Source: Enterobacter mori LMG 25706
GTDB taxonomy: Bacteria; Pseudomonadota; Gammaproteobacteria; Enterobacterales; Enterobacteriaceae
Direction of reading: 5' to 3'
DNA: 64,000 nt
Assembly: GCF_000211415.1 (NCBI RefSeq)
Contig: NZ_GL890776.1
Location: 246,524 to 310,523, forward strand
In this document: piece after piece, positions 27,101-35,078 of the stretch
Layout of the letters: each line of letters begins with the position of its first letter
Numbering within the stretch: the first letter of the stretch is position 1
Notes under the pieces: generated by a model
Seen by the model: the letters and a program-made list of their open reading frames with translations, nothing else
What the model was told of the DNA's origin: nothing
The model's database searches: none
Position numbers and translations under genes: made by a program

Positions 27101-27277
27101 CTGATCCTCGGCCACGGCGCGGGCGCAGAAGTGCGCGGCGTTACCGGGATCACAGTCTTCTCCGGGATGCTGGGGGTGACGCTGTTTGGTCTGTTCCTGA
27201 CGCCGGTGTTTTACGTGACGCTGCGTAAGTTCGTGACGCGCGGCAAAAAAGCGGAAAGGGATGTTCTGCCCGCGTAG
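24122..27277 (+). CDS. oqxB: RND multidrug efflux pump OqxB
   Basis: Inner-membrane HAE1-family RND pump, 1051 residues, with twelve helices and two large periplasmic loops. The proton-relay acidic pair in helix 4 (GIVVDDAIVVVENVERN) and the partner Lys in helix 10 (MGLACKNAILIVEFARE) are present. It closely resembles the OqxB of Klebsiella. No frameshift or truncation is visible, so the pump should be functional. It is cotranscribed with oqxA and ends at a strong terminator shared with the convergent oqxR. Confidence 0.97.
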   Translation: MDFSRFFIDRPIFAAVLSILIFITGLIAIPLLPVSEYPDVVPPSVQVRAEYPGANPKVIAETVATPLEEAINGVENMMYMKSVAGSDGVLVTTVTFRPGTDPDQAQVQVQNRVAQAEARLPEDVRRLGITIQKQSPTLTLVVHLFSPNGKYDSLYMRNYATLKVKDELARLPGVGQIQIFGSGEYAMRVWLDPNKVAARGLTASDVVTAMQEQNVQVSAGQLGAEPLPKESDFLISINAQGRLHTEDEFGNIVLKTTQDGTVVRLRDVARIEMGSGSYALRSQLNNKDAVGIGIFQSPGANAIDLSNAVRAKMDELSTRFPEDMKWAAPYDPTVFVRDSIRAVVQTLLEAVVLVVLVVILFLQTWRASIIPLIAVPVSVVGTFSILYLLGFSLNTLSLFGLVLAIGIVVDDAIVVVENVERNIEEGLAPLAAAHQAMREVSGPIIAIALVLCAVFVPMAFLSGVTGQFYKQFAVTIAISTVISAINSLTLSPALAALLLKPHGAPKDFPTRLIDRLFGWIFRPFNRFFHRSSNGYQGLVGKTLGRRGAVFVVYLLLLCAAGVMFKAVPGGFIPTQDKLYLIGGVKMPEGSSLARTDAVIRKMSEIGMNTEGVDYAVAFPGLNALQFTNTPNTGTVFFGLKPFDQRKHTAAEINAEINAKIAQIQQGFGFSILPPPILGLGQGSGYSLYIQDRGGLGYGALQSAVNTMSGAIMQTPGMHFPISTYQANVPQLDVQVDRDKAKAQGVSLTDLFGTLQTYLGSSYVNDFNQFGRTWRVMAQADGQFRDSVEDIANLRTRNSQGEMVPIGSMVNITTTYGPDPVIRYNGYPAADLIGDADPRVLSSSQAMAQLDGMSKQILPNGMNIEWTDLSFQQATQGNTALIVFPVAVLLAFLVLAALYESWTLPLAVILIVPMTLLSALFGVWLTGGDNNVFVQVGLVVLMGLACKNAILIVEFARELEIQGKGIMEAALEACRLRLRPIVMTSIAFIAGTIPLILGHGAGAEVRGVTGITVFSGMLGVTLFGLFLTPVFYVTLRKFVTRGKKAERDVLPA

Positions 27278-27294
27278 GGATGTTGCAGATAATA

Positions 27295-27327
27295 AAAAAC
27301 CGCCTTCATAGCAAGGCGGTTTTTTTG
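27295..27327. terminator. Bidirectional terminator between oqxB and oqxR
   Basis: AAAAACCGCCTT-CATAGC-AAGGCGGTTTTTTT. T-runs lie on both strands, serving oqxB (+) and oqxR (-). Confidence 0.93.
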
Positions 27328-27339
27328 CATTAAGGAAAG

Positions 27340-27819
27340 TTAAAGGGCTTCTTTATACTTGGCGATAAGTTCAGGCACCGGATCGCAGCCGCTGGTATCG
27401 GCTTTTTTCACTTCTTCCAGCGCGCTTGCCACGGTGTGGCGCGCCAGTACCTGTAACGAAGCCTGCTCCGCTTCTTCGGAGATAGACTTGAAGTACCAGC
27501 AGGCGTTAGCGCTGACTACGCAGCGGGCCGGTACGTCAGGACGTGATGCCCACAGCTTTTTATCTTCGATGACGGAAAGGTAGATATCGCGCAGGGTGAT
27601 CTCTTCCGCCGGGCGTCCAAGATGAATAGAGCCGTTACGGCCAAGCGTGGAGACGATAATACCGTCACGCGTGAGAGGAACCATCAGTTTGCGGATGAAG
27701 CTCGGGTTTGCTTCCAGACCGTAGGCCAGAATCGCACTCGTCGAACGTTCACCCAATTGCTCCGCCATTGCTACGCTGAGAACCATCTGCAAAGCTGTCG
27801 GGAAGCGGTAATCTAACAT
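27340..27819 (-). CDS. oqxR: Rrf2-family regulator OqxR
   Basis: A 159-residue Rrf2-type winged-helix repressor. In Klebsiella loss of OqxR derepresses oqxAB. The wing and recognition helix segment NPSFIRKLMVPLTRDGIIVSTLG is intact. It contains Cys in ARCVVSANACWYF and in SGCDP; whether they bind an Fe-S cluster is unknown. The start MLDYRFPTAL follows AGGA by 7 bases; a longer upstream frame was rejected. It is convergent to oqxB and on the same strand as a downstream sensor kinase gene, so here it is not cotranscribed with oqxAB. Confidence 0.93.
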   Translation of the reverse strand: MLDYRFPTALQMVLSVAMAEQLGERSTSAILAYGLEANPSFIRKLMVPLTRDGIIVSTLGRNGSIHLGRPAEEITLRDIYLSVIEDKKLWASRPDVPARCVVSANACWYFKSISEEAEQASLQVLARHTVASALEEVKKADTSGCDPVPELIAKYKEAL

Positions 27820-27956
27820 TTTTGTATCCTGGGTTGCGGTGAATCTTGTTCTTTTTGGCACCGCAGAGGTGAATAAGCAATAAACAACAATATAACAAAT
27901 ACGGTAATTTTTTTGAAGCAATCTGCGGCATTTGCGATCGAACCCCCTGTTCCTGT

Positions 27957-29345
27957 TTAGCTATACGTGCGGTTCGGGAAGTCAACCGTCACCATCAGGC
28001 CAGCTTCTGCGGAAGTACTCAGGTTTACGCTGCTGTTGTGCTGCTGCGCCACCGCTTTAACGATGGCAAGCCCCAGTCCGCTCCCGCTTTGCAGTTGACT
28101 GGGATCGCGGAAAAATCGGTCAAACACCCGCTCGCGCAATTCAACCGGAATACCGGGCCCCGCATCGGAAACGCGTAGCCGCGCGGAGCCATCGAATGTG
28201 CAGACATCGACCTGAATCCGCCCGCCTTCAGGACTGTACTTCACGGCGTTCTCAATGACATTATCAATGAGCGACACCAGGCGCTCCCTTACGCCTGAGA
28301 TCCAGATTTCATCCTCGGCGAAAAATTCCAGCTCAATCCTGCGCGCAGACGCCAGCGGTTCCAGTTCGGCCATTCGCTCTTGAATGAGCGTCGTTAGCGG
28401 CACGGGCTCCAGCTCCGTATCAAGGCGTGCTTCACTGTGCATCATCAGCAGCAACTGATTGACGAGACGCGCAGCACGACTGTTGCTGCGAACAATCCCC
28501 GCAAGCAATTCCTGTTGGCTCTCGCTGAGTACATACGATTGCAACGCTTCCACGTTGATTCGCATCGCCGCCAGCGGCGTTCGCAGTTCGTGAGCCGCAT
28601 CGGCAATAAAAACCCGCTCCCTTTCCGCGCTTTCTCGTACCCTGGCAAGAAAGTCGTTAATCGCGTCCACCATCTGGCGAAGCTCTCTGTGTTTTGGTAC
28701 GGCTTTTAAGGGGGAGAGATCGTCTGGCGAGCGCAATGCAATTTCATTGACCACCTTGTTCCAGGGGCGCATGGCAATGCGGATTGACAGCCACGCGGGG
28801 AACAGAAGAAAAGGGAAACAGACCAGCAGCGGCATGACGTAGTAACCGCGCGAGTTGAGGTAGATAAAGAAGTTCCAGCCACCGGCCGGGGTGAATAGGG
28901 TGACCTCCACATCGGAATGAGCGGATTTAAGGGTTCGGCTGGTCCAGGTACGACCGTCGCTCTTAACACGCTGCATTTCCCCAAACCGGGTGTTAGTTAC
29001 CCCCGTTGGTGCATCAGGCGATGAAAAAATAACCGCGTTATTTCTGCGCACGATGAAGTTGATCGACAGGGCGGGATCTTCACCGCCGCCATAGCCCTCT
29101 CGTAACGCTTTGCTGAAGGCTGCCAGCACGGCGGTACGATCCTGCGGGTGATCGTCCATTCGCTCGACCAGCGTAAAAAGCGTTTCATAGGTATTACTGC
29201 CCGTGAGGATGGGAGGGCTGCGCAGGTCCTCCCACAGAATGAAGGTTAAAAATAGACACCACAGCAGGGTAAGCAGCAGCAACTGGGCGATGATAATTCG
29301 GCGTACCAGCGTCGGGCGCCTCAGGTGATACCACAGGTTTCGCAT
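27957..29345 (-). CDS. Sensor histidine kinase (QseC-like)
   Basis: Inner-membrane sensor kinase, 462 residues. TM1 is about residues 16-38, a periplasmic loop covers 39-170, TM2 is about 170-190, then HAMP, HisKA with phospho-accepting His252 (ADAAHELRTPL) and HATPase_c (N box VIENAVKYSPE, G1 DAGPGIP, G2 GSGLGLAI). The start codon overlaps the regulator stop (TAATG). The pair is divergent from a MipA/OmpV outer-membrane protein gene, its probable target. The signal is unknown. Confidence 0.93.
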   Translation of the reverse strand: MRNLWYHLRRPTLVRRIIIAQLLLLTLLWCLFLTFILWEDLRSPPILTGSNTYETLFTLVERMDDHPQDRTAVLAAFSKALREGYGGGEDPALSINFIVRRNNAVIFSSPDAPTGVTNTRFGEMQRVKSDGRTWTSRTLKSAHSDVEVTLFTPAGGWNFFIYLNSRGYYVMPLLVCFPFLLFPAWLSIRIAMRPWNKVVNEIALRSPDDLSPLKAVPKHRELRQMVDAINDFLARVRESAERERVFIADAAHELRTPLAAMRINVEALQSYVLSESQQELLAGIVRSNSRAARLVNQLLLMMHSEARLDTELEPVPLTTLIQERMAELEPLASARRIELEFFAEDEIWISGVRERLVSLIDNVIENAVKYSPEGGRIQVDVCTFDGSARLRVSDAGPGIPVELRERVFDRFFRDPSQLQSGSGLGLAIVKAVAQQHNSSVNLSTSAEAGLMVTVDFPNRTYS

Positions 29346-30022
29346 TAAGTCGTCACCTTCTGAACAGCAACGGTATCAATAACATACCCGACGCCACGCA
29401 CCGTTCGCACATAGCCGTCGCCGATTTTTCTTCGCAAATTTCCCATATGCACGTCGAGCGCATTACTGAGGTTCTCTTTGTTGCCGAATATCCGTTCTTC
29501 CAGAAACCGTCGCGTAATCACGCGGTCCGCACGCAGCATCAGCGTTTCAAGCAGCGCATATTCACTCGCCGTCAGGTCTATGTGGCGTGCGCTCACCGTC
29601 ACACGACGCGTCGGTACATGAAGAGATAAGCCTCGAATCTCTATCGCCTCATTCTCGAAACCGTAACTGCGCCGCGCAAGGGCTCTTACCCGCGCCAGCA
29701 GTTCGGCGAGAACAAAAGGTTTAACGAGATAGTCGTCTGCACCTGCATCCAGCCCGGACAGGCGATCCTGCAGCGTGCCTCGCGCCGTCAGGATGATGAC
29801 CGGGATCCCCTTAAGCTGCTGGCGTAAGCGCGTCATGAGGCTCATGCCGTCGCCGTCGGGCAGCCCCAGGTCGAGCAAAATAAGTTCTGGCACGCAGACG
29901 TCAAGCTGATGCAGCGCATCCTCTTTACGGCGAACCCATATAACGTCAAATCCTTGATCGGCAAGGGCGATACGTACGCCATTGCCCAGATCCAGGTCGT
30001 CTTCGATGAGTAGAATTTTCAC
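29345..30022 (-). CDS. OmpR-family response regulator
   Basis: 225 residues: receiver domain with phospho-acceptor Asp51 (LLDLGLPDGDG), switch residues Thr (ILTARG) and Lys (YLVKPF), then a winged-helix DNA-binding domain (DVHMGNLRRKIGDGYVRTVRGVGY). It is the partner of the kinase encoded just downstream, with translational coupling. The 202-base divergent gap to the mipA-like gene holds a CTTAAG hexamer at 30057-30062, which could be part of a binding site. Confidence 0.94.
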   Translation of the reverse strand: MKILLIEDDLDLGNGVRIALADQGFDVIWVRRKEDALHQLDVCVPELILLDLGLPDGDGMSLMTRLRQQLKGIPVIILTARGTLQDRLSGLDAGADDYLVKPFVLAELLARVRALARRSYGFENEAIEIRGLSLHVPTRRVTVSARHIDLTASEYALLETLMLRADRVITRRFLEERIFGNKENLSNALDVHMGNLRRKIGDGYVRTVRGVGYVIDTVAVQKVTT

Positions 30023-30224
30023 ACTGGTAACTGTATCAATCGTGAATGAAGAACATCTTAAGAAAAAACGGTATCAGGAAATCTATCCGGTTTACAGCAC
30101 CCGCGCGCGCTTCAGTGTTTCTTCATTTTCGGCTCATAAGAACCTTAGGGTCAGTATTCAAAATGGGCGTTCTGGCGTTTAACCGCTTGCACCGTCACCA
30201 TTTGAATCCAGAAGGACTTCTTTA

Positions 30225-31061
30225 ATGAGAAACATCGAACTGCGTCATACGTCCCCACACTTGCTCTCGGGCCGCAGCCTGAAAAACATCGTGCCGGGCA
30301 TCGTTCTGGCGTTACTGACCACGCCAGTACTGGCGGCAGAGCAGAGCGAGGGCAACGTTTTAACCCTGGGGGGCGGCGTGGACGTCGCGCCACGCTACTC
30401 GGGTTCGGATAAAAGCCGCGTCGGTGCGGCGCAGGTGGTGGATTACGCCATGGCAAACGGCTTCTTTATCAGCACCACGCGGGGCGTCGGTTACGGCAAC
30501 AACATCGGCAACCTGGATTACAGCGCAGCTGTGAGCTATCGAACAGGCCGTAAAGATAAAGACGTAAGCAGCGATTCGATCAGCTCCGGCAGCGACTACC
30601 TGCGGGGTATGGGCGACATCAAAGGCTCGGCCATCGTTGTGCCTGGGCTGGGGTATAAGGTGACCGACTGGCTTCATCTGCAGCTGCAGGCTGAGGTTCC
30701 GGTTTCTGAAAGGGACAACGGCGAGGCGGTGCATTTCGGCATTATCAGCCCGCTCTATATATCACCAAAAAATGAGGTGACGCTGGCGCTGACCAGCAGT
30801 TGGGGATCCGACAAGTATATGCAAACGTACTATGGCGTCAGCGCCGCCCAGTCGGCCGCATCGGGGTTTGCCCGACATGACGCCGGTGCCGGAATTTATG
30901 CGTATTCGCTGAATCTTGACTGGACACACAGGCTCACCTCGCGCTGGAGCGTGCTTGCCGCAGCGGGCGCGACGCAGCTGACGGGAGATGCGGCCGATAG
31001 CCCAATTGTTCAACGTAAAACATCGCCCACGGGGAGTTTGAAGGTGACGTACAGTTTTTGA
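30225..31061 (+). CDS. MipA/OmpV-family outer-membrane protein
   Basis: A 278-residue beta-barrel protein of the MltA-interacting/OmpV family. A signal peptide of about 38 residues ends TPVLAAEQ, alternating amphipathic strands follow, and the chain ends in Phe, as outer-membrane barrels do. Family members scaffold peptidoglycan enzymes or serve as adhesins; the role here is open. SD AGGA precedes the ATG (AGAAGGACTTCTTTA). The divergent two-component genes suggest envelope-stress or signal control. Confidence 0.88.
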   Translation: MRNIELRHTSPHLLSGRSLKNIVPGIVLALLTTPVLAAEQSEGNVLTLGGGVDVAPRYSGSDKSRVGAAQVVDYAMANGFFISTTRGVGYGNNIGNLDYSAAVSYRTGRKDKDVSSDSISSGSDYLRGMGDIKGSAIVVPGLGYKVTDWLHLQLQAEVPVSERDNGEAVHFGIISPLYISPKNEVTLALTSSWGSDKYMQTYYGVSAAQSAASGFARHDAGAGIYAYSLNLDWTHRLTSRWSVLAAAGATQLTGDAADSPIVQRKTSPTGSLKVTYSF

Positions 31062-31365
31062 TGGTTGGTAACTTATGGAGATGAGCGTGCAATAGCGACG
31101 AATTCGAGCCGCCCCGGAAAGATGATGGGGCGGCAGTGTTTGATGCCAGGAATAATCATCGGCTATCAAAATTCACTGCGCTGAAGAGGGTCAATTGATC
31201 CTTCACGGATGTATTTAGAGCTCGTCTGTTCGTTAGTCGGGTAAGGTTTTGCGGGAAGATGGCGGACGGGGGGATAGGTCCGCTGTGAGCGAAAAGCGGA
31301 CTTAACTTACGTCCACTTTCACAAATAAGAAAAAAATGCTTTATTTTTAAGCAATAAGGACATTT
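31062..31365. other. Gene-free stretch after the mipA-like gene
   Basis: About 300 bases with no credible gene. It contains a variant-B hairpin (GTCCGCT-GTGAGCGAAA-AGCGGAC, 31279-31301) and becomes AT-rich toward the next gene. No terminator with a clear T-run was found for the mipA-like gene. Confidence 0.6.
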
Positions 31366-32163
31366 TTATTTACTGAGATCAATTTTACAAATACTTCCCA
31401 GTTCTAAATCTTTTTTAACCATTGGCAATAAATCCGGTATGGCATTTATTGATTGTTGCATGTAATTTCTCCCATCATTTACATCCCCTTTTGCACATAA
31501 TATTTTAGCCGCGTTAATAGCCATATATTTTCTAATTTTATCATTATCACTGCCAATCCTAAGCGCAATGGAAATACTATTCATTGCATCAGTATAATTC
31601 CCTGCTCTAAATTGTGCATAAGCTTTTTGATTCCACAAAGAAGCATCTACGGGTGTCATTTGAGTTGCCTGGGAGAATGACTCTGCTGCCTCCAGAAATT
31701 TTTTATTGTGCAAATAGTTGAACCCAAGACTCTTGTAATACTCAATGCTGTAAGTCGGTTTATCTTGGCTATCTACTGATTGATTATTGTTTTTTGATAA
31801 GCAGTTTGTTTGAACCTTTGCAATCATGATATTTTTCTTTTCTGATGAAGAATAGTAAGCATCAGCATAAGATTTTATTTTCCCAATCGATAGCTCTCCA
31901 TCTTTCTGGCATTCTTCATAGCTTGTTCTTAAAAAATCAATATCAAGTTTCTGTGAGTTCAAACCTTGCTCTGCACTCTTTATGAATAACTCTTTATTTT
32001 GTATAGAGAGAATACTTTCCGCGTTTTGTCTCTCGAAAGCAAGTCTTTCATCGTTTTGACTTTTTGTTATCCAAATATTTGCGATTCCCATTGGGAGAGT
32101 TGCAATAAAAACCATTATTAATTCAGTTATCTTGATTTTATTTTCAGTGTTCAATGTCGACAT
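31366..32163 (-). CDS. Membrane-anchored TPR protein
   Basis: A 265-residue protein encoded in very AT-rich DNA. A single hydrophobic segment (about residues 12-31) anchors the N-terminus. A Lys/Glu/Gln-rich central part (40-120) is probably coiled-coil, followed by about three tetratricopeptide repeats (YKSLGFNYLHNKKFLEAAES, WNQKAYAQFRAGNYTDAMNS and one more). It should act as a scaffold; no partner is visible nearby. Low GC, absence of operon partners and flanking repeats point to horizontal acquisition. Confidence 0.8.
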   Translation of the reverse strand: MSTLNTENKIKITELIMVFIATLPMGIANIWITKSQNDERLAFERQNAESILSIQNKELFIKSAEQGLNSQKLDIDFLRTSYEECQKDGELSIGKIKSYADAYYSSSEKKNIMIAKVQTNCLSKNNNQSVDSQDKPTYSIEYYKSLGFNYLHNKKFLEAAESFSQATQMTPVDASLWNQKAYAQFRAGNYTDAMNSISIALRIGSDNDKIRKYMAINAAKILCAKGDVNDGRNYMQQSINAIPDLLPMVKKDLELGSICKIDLSK

Positions 32164-32278
32164 TTATTTATCATCCAAGTCTAGATTTTAATTATAACTG
32201 TTATCGGCAATAGAGTAATTTTCTTTATTTATAAACCCATTGATGGTGGTATGTGTATATATTTAAGTGGCATATGTA

Positions 32279-32306
32279 ATGTCCGCTCCTGGCACAAAGC
32301 GGACAT
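32279..32306. repeat. GTCCGCTCCTGGCACAAAGCGGAC hairpin, variant A
   Basis: Second copy of the element at 21323-21348, here with perfect outer arms ATGTCCGCT/AGCGGACAT. Confidence 0.7.
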
Positions 32307-32307
32307 T

Positions 32308-32523
32308 CTATTCTGACTTGCTCAACCCTCGCCCTCGCAGCATCTGCAACAAAACGTTCGAAAATTCGGGGAAATTTCCGTTTGGCATCACGAAAGCGAT
32401 GGTTCTGGAACCGGCTACCTTTCTGAGGATCGTCACGGAAGCCATGCCGTCTGAATCTATAGTGACCTCAACTTTGCTGGCGCGCGAAGTACGCTTTGTA
32501 CCGAAGATGGATACGCGAAACAA
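32308..32523 (-). CDS. Doubtful small ORF bounded by repeats
   Basis: Seventy-one codons starting at TTG, with AAGGAA 3 bases before it. The frame starts in one repeat relative and stops at the next, which suggests remnant sequence. No family recognised. Confidence 0.2.
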   Translation of the reverse strand: MFRVSIFGTKRTSRASKVEVTIDSDGMASVTILRKVAGSRTIAFVMPNGNFPEFSNVLLQMLRGRGLSKSE

Positions 32524-32626
32524 AATTCCTTCCCTTAAGAAGGGAGCGGGTGACGGTATTGTGAAACCTGGTCAGGTTAAACTATCGAGGCTACTGTTAA
32601 ATATCTGCACACAGAAGAACGTATAA

Positions 32627-32791
32627 ATGACTGAGGAATTATACAAAGCTGGATCAGAAGATCTGTCTGAGTTTGTCCCAACGCATTGGGTATACACCTA
32701 TGACAAAGGCTGGAAGTATGAGTGGTATGCGCACAACAGCAATACCCAGGACTGCCGTATCCATCAGGGGCTTGTCGGGGGCGCTGGATAA
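32627..32791 (+). CDS. Possible 54-residue small protein
   Basis: ATG at 32627 encodes 54 residues unusually rich in Trp and Tyr ([19 protein letters not shown]), ending at TAA 32789-32791. A weak AGAAG lies before the ATG. The composition looks like a real protein rather than random DNA. It may be a complete small protein or the remnant of a larger one; no family recognised. Confidence 0.35.
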   Translation: MTEELYKAGSEDLSEFVPTHWVYTYDKGWKYEWYAHNSNTQDCRIHQGLVGGAG

Positions 32792-32854
32792 CAAAAGTCC
32801 AGTTATTCGTGACGCGAAAGACCACTAAACCGTTAAATTGGATGGAGAAGCAAA

Positions 32855-33319
32855 ATGTTATTCAGACACTGCGTGCTCATTATTGCCTTAGGTATTGTCG
32901 GTTGTACCAACACAAGCAATCTTTCCGGCGATGTTCATTCAGCCTCCACTGCAGGTCGGGTACAGCAGGTATATTACGGCACGCTAGTTCATGTTCGTGC
33001 CGTGCAAATTCAGGCGGGTGATGAAAATAATGCCATGGGGGCGGTGGCCGGTGGTGTTCTCGGAGGTCTGGCCGGGAGTACGGTAGGCGGAGGCTCAGGT
33101 CGCAGACTGACGACGGCAGCTGGGGCTGTCGCCGGGGGAATGGCTGGGCAGGGCGTACAAGGGCGCATGAATCTTGTCCAGGGCGTAGAGCTTGAGATTC
33201 GTCTGGATGACGGACGCATGCTTATGGTAGTGCAACGCCAGGGGCCGACCCGCTTCTCCGCTGGACAACGGGTGGCCATATCATCCGCGGGCGGGCTAAC
33301 GACGGTGTCACCTCGCTAA
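32855..33319 (+). CDS. SlyB-like outer-membrane lipoprotein (glycine zipper)
   Basis: 154 residues with a lipobox (GIVGC, Cys17) and a glycine-zipper 2TM segment (GAVAGGVLGGLAGSTVGGGSG). It aligns with E. coli SlyB along its full length, ending TVSPR as SlyB does. It is a paralogue, since slyB itself lies elsewhere in enterobacteria. SlyB is PhoP-controlled and stabilises outer-membrane proteins; whether this copy does the same is unknown. It overlaps the convergent hydrolase gene by 4 bases. Confidence 0.88.
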   Translation: MLFRHCVLIIALGIVGCTNTSNLSGDVHSASTAGRVQQVYYGTLVHVRAVQIQAGDENNAMGAVAGGVLGGLAGSTVGGGSGRRLTTAAGAVAGGMAGQGVQGRMNLVQGVELEIRLDDGRMLMVVQRQGPTRFSAGQRVAISSAGGLTTVSPR

Positions 33320-34779
33320 TTATTCCCCGGGACTCGGGTATCTATGCCTTCATTGATACGCTCAATGATATAAGGGTAGAAGGGGTTTGAAGACTGGCGC
33401 ATAAGAGAATCAAGTCCGACGATCAGTACCGCGCGTTCTCCACGCGCGGCAAAGGTCCCCAGGCTAATACCGTATTGATTCTGTGGTTCAGGATAACGGC
33501 CATACAGGGAGTCTGTCATAGGGAAAGGCAGGGCGACATGAGAGAGTGAGTAAACGTCCGGTAAATAGCGCAGCCCCATTTTTTCAACGATCTGTTCTGT
33601 TTTACCCGCTGGAATCGTGCGGATTTCCATCTCTGTGCTGCCCGCGGTGACATTCGTGATTATCGTAGTGTCGTATCGACGTGGGGGAGAAGGGAGTAAT
33701 CTCGACAGCGCGGTGTAAGAAGATCTCCGCAATAGCGCATTAAACCTGACGGCATGGTTCAAATCGAATAAAACCACTTCGCTGTGGTTAACCGGCAAAC
33801 GATTATATAACGCTGTAATGACCGCTCGGGCACTGACGGTGGAGTCCATTGCCGACTGAAATGTCATTATCGGCGGTAACTTGTCTCGTTTTTTGTTTCG
33901 TGAATCAGCTGCAATTTGGGTTTGCAGCGCACGGCTTAGCAGGAAAGACTGCCGGGCGGCATTCGTCGGGAATGAATTAAATTTAAACGGATTGAACTCT
34001 GGCATGATGGTTAACCATGCTGCTTTCGCAAACGCGGGCAGAAATGATGGCCAGCCCGCAACACCTGAAAAACGCGCGAAACGCGTAACGCCAATCATCG
34101 GTGAAATCAGGATAACGCGCTGAGGTTTTGCCAGAAGGGGATCATTAAGAGCGTCCAGCGTGTATTTCATTGCAAGAGCTCCGCCATTGGAAAATCCGAC
34201 AATATGTAGCGGTACATCATTACCCGCTAACTTTTTAGCTTCTCTGACTGCAAGGCGCGTCGCGGCCAGCCAGTCCTGCCATGTCACCTTCGTCAAGGCT
34301 GCAGGCACCGTACCATGTGCCGGTAATCGGATACCAATAGCAATAAATCCATGCTGACGATAATTCTCTGCAATATGTCGCAGACTGTACGGGGTATCGG
34401 TTAAACCATGCAACATCACCACGACACCTTTGGGTTTGGCATCAGGGAACATAATGTAAGAGCGATTCCAGTTAGTCTGGAATCTGTCAGGATAAATGGG
34501 ACTGCCGGAATAATAGCGATTGAGTTCCGTCTGCTGTTGAGCATCCAGCTTGTCCGTGACATTGAGTTTCACTTCTGTGAAAAGAGAATCCTCAACCTTC
34601 AGGTAATGGTTCCAGTCTGCTTTGTCTATTTCGTCAGCATCCATTTCATGAGGAACATAGGTATGCCAGAGTTGCAGATCCGGTCCGCGCTGAATGTCAT
34701 AAAGACGCAGGCCCATCGCGCCAATGACCAACAAAACAAGGGATAAGACAATGCGTTTGAACCATCTTAAGAATTTCAA
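33316..34779 (-). CDS. Membrane-anchored alpha/beta hydrolase
   Basis: A 487-residue protein with one N-terminal transmembrane helix (about residues 8-25) and a periplasmic alpha/beta hydrolase domain. The oxyanion motif is VVMLHGLTDTPYS and the nucleophile elbow GFSNGGA; acid and His are probably in the C-terminal half (LNHAVRF). It is lipase/esterase-like with unknown substrate. I start it at TTG 34779 (KFLRWFKR follows), because AAGGAG lies 7 bases upstream. A longer frame from an ATG at 34833 lacks a good site. Confidence 0.82.
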   Translation of the reverse strand: MKFLRWFKRIVLSLVLLVIGAMGLRLYDIQRGPDLQLWHTYVPHEMDADEIDKADWNHYLKVEDSLFTEVKLNVTDKLDAQQQTELNRYYSGSPIYPDRFQTNWNRSYIMFPDAKPKGVVVMLHGLTDTPYSLRHIAENYRQHGFIAIGIRLPAHGTVPAALTKVTWQDWLAATRLAVREAKKLAGNDVPLHIVGFSNGGALAMKYTLDALNDPLLAKPQRVILISPMIGVTRFARFSGVAGWPSFLPAFAKAAWLTIMPEFNPFKFNSFPTNAARQSFLLSRALQTQIAADSRNKKRDKLPPIMTFQSAMDSTVSARAVITALYNRLPVNHSEVVLFDLNHAVRFNALLRRSSYTALSRLLPSPPRRYDTTIITNVTAGSTEMEIRTIPAGKTEQIVEKMGLRYLPDVYSLSHVALPFPMTDSLYGRYPEPQNQYGISLGTFAARGERAVLIVGLDSLMRQSSNPFYPYIIERINEGIDTRVPGNN

Positions 34780-34959
34780 CGTCAGGCTCCTTGTCTGCCG
34801 GGGGGCGTGGTCCCTAAAATAATGGCACAGCATTACTCACGTAGTATGTAAAAGATACACTGTGTTAACTCGTCCCCGGCTTTTCAAAATTTGCCGACTC
34901 TTTTCTCCCTTTCCTCTATTTGTCAGGAATGGGATGACATCCTGAGCGGGCAGACAGCC

Positions 34960-34982
34960 CGTATTGAGCGGTAAGCGGACCA
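34960..34982. repeat. Degenerate variant-B hairpin
   Basis: GTATTGAGCGGTAAGCGGACC retains only the right arm of the GTCCGCT...AGCGGAC element. The 34780-35078 gap contains nothing else recognised. Confidence 0.35.
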
Positions 34983-35078
34983 CGCTATCTAAATAAAGGC
35001 CTCACAGATAATGTCGGGACAGCTCATGCTATAAAATGTATAACTTTTATTTTCAACGACGATAAAGAAGGGATTTCA

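Larger units (their letters stand above)
32164..32626. other. Degenerate stretch with hairpin repeats
   Basis: About 460 bases of mixed composition. It holds a variant-A hairpin (32279-32306) and a diverged relative (GTACGCTTTGTACCGAAGAT onward, 32489-32514). A short frame ending [17 protein letters not shown] before TGA at about 32632 looks like the tail of a lost gene. No intact conserved gene is convincing here. Confidence 0.55.

Noticed and set aside
30057..30140. PmrA-type CTTAAG direct repeat before the mipA-like gene
   Set aside because: Only one CTTAAG is exact; the second (CTTAGG) has wrong spacing, so the box cannot be claimed.
32585..32634. Integrase C-terminal remnant (…[14 protein letters not shown])
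   Set aside because: The short tail resembles some tyrosine recombinase ends only loosely; no catalytic motif is present upstream.
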